DNA of 64,000 bases, from contig SUZH01000002.1 of NCBI GenBank assembly GCA_015060045.1, positions 62,001 through 126,000 of the forward strand, written 5' to 3'. The DNA is from Rikenellaceae bacterium. Its GTDB lineage: Bacteria > Bacteroidota > Bacteroidia > Bacteroidales > Rikenellaceae. The notes beneath the pieces are model-generated. The model was given only the letters and a program-made list of their open reading frames with translations, did no database searches and was not told where the DNA came from. The translations under genes and the position numbers were made by a program. Shown here one piece after another: positions 62,386 to 64,000 of this stretch (the stretch's first letter is position 1; each line of letters begins with the position of its first letter).

Positions 62386-64000
62386 TGGCCAATTTCTATT
62401 TAGACAACAAGGATTTACAAATCCAATTCGACCATCCGCTGATGGATCGGATCGTCGCCCTGCGCGAACGAGACATCCGCGAGAAGGAGGCCTACAATTA
62501 CGCACCGCAACACTTCGAGGATGCAATTGATTCCTACCGCCGCGTCATGGAGTTGGCGGGCGAAATTTGCGGCGACGTGATTGCCACTCATGCCGAGGGG
62601 GTAGACCACGAGGGTCCGCACCACACGGGCGACCGCGTAGCGTACGCTTCGGGAACAAAGGAGAACCTCAAAGCGATGCAGGCTGCGGGGTTGGACGGCA
62701 TGTCGTTGCCGCGTCGTTTCGGCGGCTTGAATCTCCCGCTCATTGCCTCCATCATGACCAACGAGATGATCGCTCGCGCCGATGCGGGTTTTCAGAATGT
62801 TTGGGGTTTGCAGGATTGCGCCGAGACGCTCAACGAATTCGGTTCAGAGGAGCAGAAGGCCGAATACCTGACCCGTACGGTTGCCGGTGAAACCTGGTCG
62901 ATGGCCCTCACCGAGCCCGATGCAGGATCGGATTTGGGTGCTGTCACCTTAAAGGCTACCTGGAACGAGGAGCGAAAAACTTGGCTGCTGAACGGCGTTA
63001 AGCGTTTTATCACCAACGGCGATGGCGAGCTTTCGCTCGTGTTGGCTCGCACGGAGGAGGGCACGACCGATGCACGTGGCCTGTCGATGTTCGTCTACGA
63101 CAAACGAAACGGTGGCGTCAAAGTGCGTCGCATCGAGCATAAGCTGGGTATCAAGGGTTCGCCCACGTGCGAGTTGGTCTATACGGATGCACCTGCACAG
63201 CTGGTTGGCGATCGACGCCTGGGTTTGATCAAATACGTCATGTCGCTCATGAACGCTGCCCGTCTGGGTATCGGTGCACAGTCGGTCGGCACGTGCGAGG
63301 CGGCCTATCAAGAGGCATTGAAGTACGCCCACGAGCGTCAGCAATTCGGCAAGCCGATCATCCGTTTCATGGCCGTCGCGGAGCTACTGAAGGAGATGCG
63401 CGCCAAGACGCAGGGTGTCCGCGCATTGCTCTATGAGACAGCGCGTTTCGTTGAGATTTACAAGCAGTTGGAGGCGATCGCCAAAGAGCGCCGTCTGGAG
63501 GGTGAGGAGCGCCAAGAGATGAAGTTCTACAGCCGACTGGCCGATGGCTTCACGCCGATGGTCAAGCTCTTCTCATCCGAGTATGCCAACCAAAACGCCT
63601 ACGACGCTATCCAGATTCATGGCGGCTCGGGCTTCATGAAGGATTACCCGTGTGAGCGCATCTACCGCGATGCCCGCATCATGTCGATCTACGAGGGCAC
63701 TTCGCAATTGCAGGTGGTCGCCGCGATTAATTCCGTCACGAAAGGAATCTATGCCGAGCAGATTGCCCGCTATGCCGAGGCCGAATATAGCGATGCGATG
63801 CAGCCGCAGGTAAAGCGACTGACCCACATGACCGAGCAGTATCACGCCATGGTACAACATGTCGAGACCACCGAGCAGGAGTATCCCGGATTCAAGGAGT
63901 TGCATGCTCGTCGCCTGGTTGAGAGTGCCGGCCATATCCTGATTGGCTACCTCTTGGCACGTGAGGCAACGCGCTATCCCGACCTCTACACCGATTCGGC
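62385..64000 (+). CDS. Acyl-CoA dehydrogenase (3' end outside window)
   Basis: At least 538 residues without a stop before the window end. The family core runs MALTEPDAGSD, LNGVKRFITNGDG, HKLGIKGSPTCEL, NAARLGIGAQSVG, HERQQFGKPI and the FAD/catalytic segment IHGGSGFMKDYPCERIYRDARIMSIYEGTSQLQ. The conserved glutamate in IYEGT is at the catalytic position of this branch. The N-terminal 80 residues and the long C-terminal tail fit the 560-600-residue large acyl-CoA dehydrogenase type. It uses the adjacent ETF as electron acceptor. Substrate is unknown; a fatty-acid or branched-chain acyl-CoA role fits. Confidence 0.92.
   Translation, partial: MANFYLDNKDLQIQFDHPLMDRIVALRERDIREKEAYNYAPQHFEDAIDSYRRVMELAGEICGDVIATHAEGVDHEGPHHTGDRVAYASGTKENLKAMQAAGLDGMSLPRRFGGLNLPLIASIMTNEMIARADAGFQNVWGLQDCAETLNEFGSEEQKAEYLTRTVAGETWSMALTEPDAGSDLGAVTLKATWNEERKTWLLNGVKRFITNGDGELSLVLARTEEGTTDARGLSMFVYDKRNGGVKVRRIEHKLGIKGSPTCELVYTDAPAQLVGDRRLGLIKYVMSLMNAARLGIGAQSVGTCEAAYQEALKYAHERQQFGKPIIRFMAVAELLKEMRAKTQGVRALLYETARFVEIYKQLEAIAKERRLEGEERQEMKFYSRLADGFTPMVKLFSSEYANQNAYDAIQIHGGSGFMKDYPCERIYRDARIMSIYEGTSQLQVVAAINSVTKGIYAEQIARYAEAEYSDAMQPQVKRLTHMTEQYHAMVQHVETTEQEYPGFKELHARRLVESAGHILIGYLLAREATRYPDLYTDS

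Overview
The window reads as chromosomal DNA of a gut-type Bacteroidales, most like Rikenellaceae/Alistipes. The case rests on moderate-to-high GC for the group, a SusC/SusD pair, NigD-like, DUF4919 and clostripain-type proteins, and repeated use of the Bacteroidetes promoter type (TTTG, about 20 nt, TAnnTTTG) with no clear Shine-Dalgarno sequences. The genus is inferred, not proven. There is no rRNA, prophage, insertion sequence, CRISPR array or recognisable defence locus. Most of the window is ordinary core genome.

Layout. 1-6.6 kb: a DUF2007 gene, then a five-gene minus-strand run ettA-hisS-S41 protease-YqaA-aroE. 6.6-13 kb: an orphan TonB C-terminal-like protein, rubrerythrin, CapA-like lipoprotein with DUF4491, a DcaP-like porin, and a membrane phosphoesterase overlapping a RibD-like protein with reversed domains. 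13-19.5 kb: a large outer-membrane barrel, a Spy-like periplasmic protein, a LytS/LytTR two-component pair and a gamma-carbonic-anhydrase-like protein. 19.5-24.8 kb: mazG, pheT and a TrpB2-type tryptophan synthase beta chain behind a tryptophan leader-peptide attenuator. 24.8-28 kb: lipoproteins, a sigma-factor fragment and a serine beta-lactamase-fold hydrolase. 28-34 kb: EamA transporter-lysA, and lepA-acyl-CoA ligase. 34-42 kb: GH43 lipoprotein, tRNA-Gly(CCC) with decayed duplicate ends, a nitroreductase and SusD-SusC. 42-49.7 kb: pflB-pflA, a PL10 pectate lyase, a thioesterase, and a tight three-gene run ending in a cobalamin adenosyltransferase. 49.7-59 kb: a large beta-helix protein, tRNA-Pro(CGG), and the ligA-dapA-DUF4919-C11 run. 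59-64 kb: purA and etfB-etfA-acyl-CoA dehydrogenase, the last cut by the window end.

Functionally the genes fit an anaerobic saccharolytic heterotroph. Glycan import (SusCD) and GH43/PL10/beta-helix enzymes act at the cell surface, pyruvate formate-lyase handles pyruvate, and rubrerythrin protects against peroxide. Amino-acid synthesis is represented by aroE, dapA, lysA and trpB2.

The most interesting signals are in non-coding DNA: (1) a complete Trp attenuator (promoter, leader peptide with three consecutive Trp codons, antiterminator, terminator) in front of trpB2; (2) repeated and inverted copies of the tRNA-Gly 3' end and its terminator, one copy ending just before the GH43 start codon; (3) a parallel truncated 3'-end copy beside tRNA-Pro; (4) a terminator-like hairpin in the susC leader; (5) a 133-bp cassette with perfect 24-bp inverted ends around a terminator. 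Among proteins, the reversed RibD, the region-2-only sigma factor and a decayed methyltransferase-like protein deserve attention.
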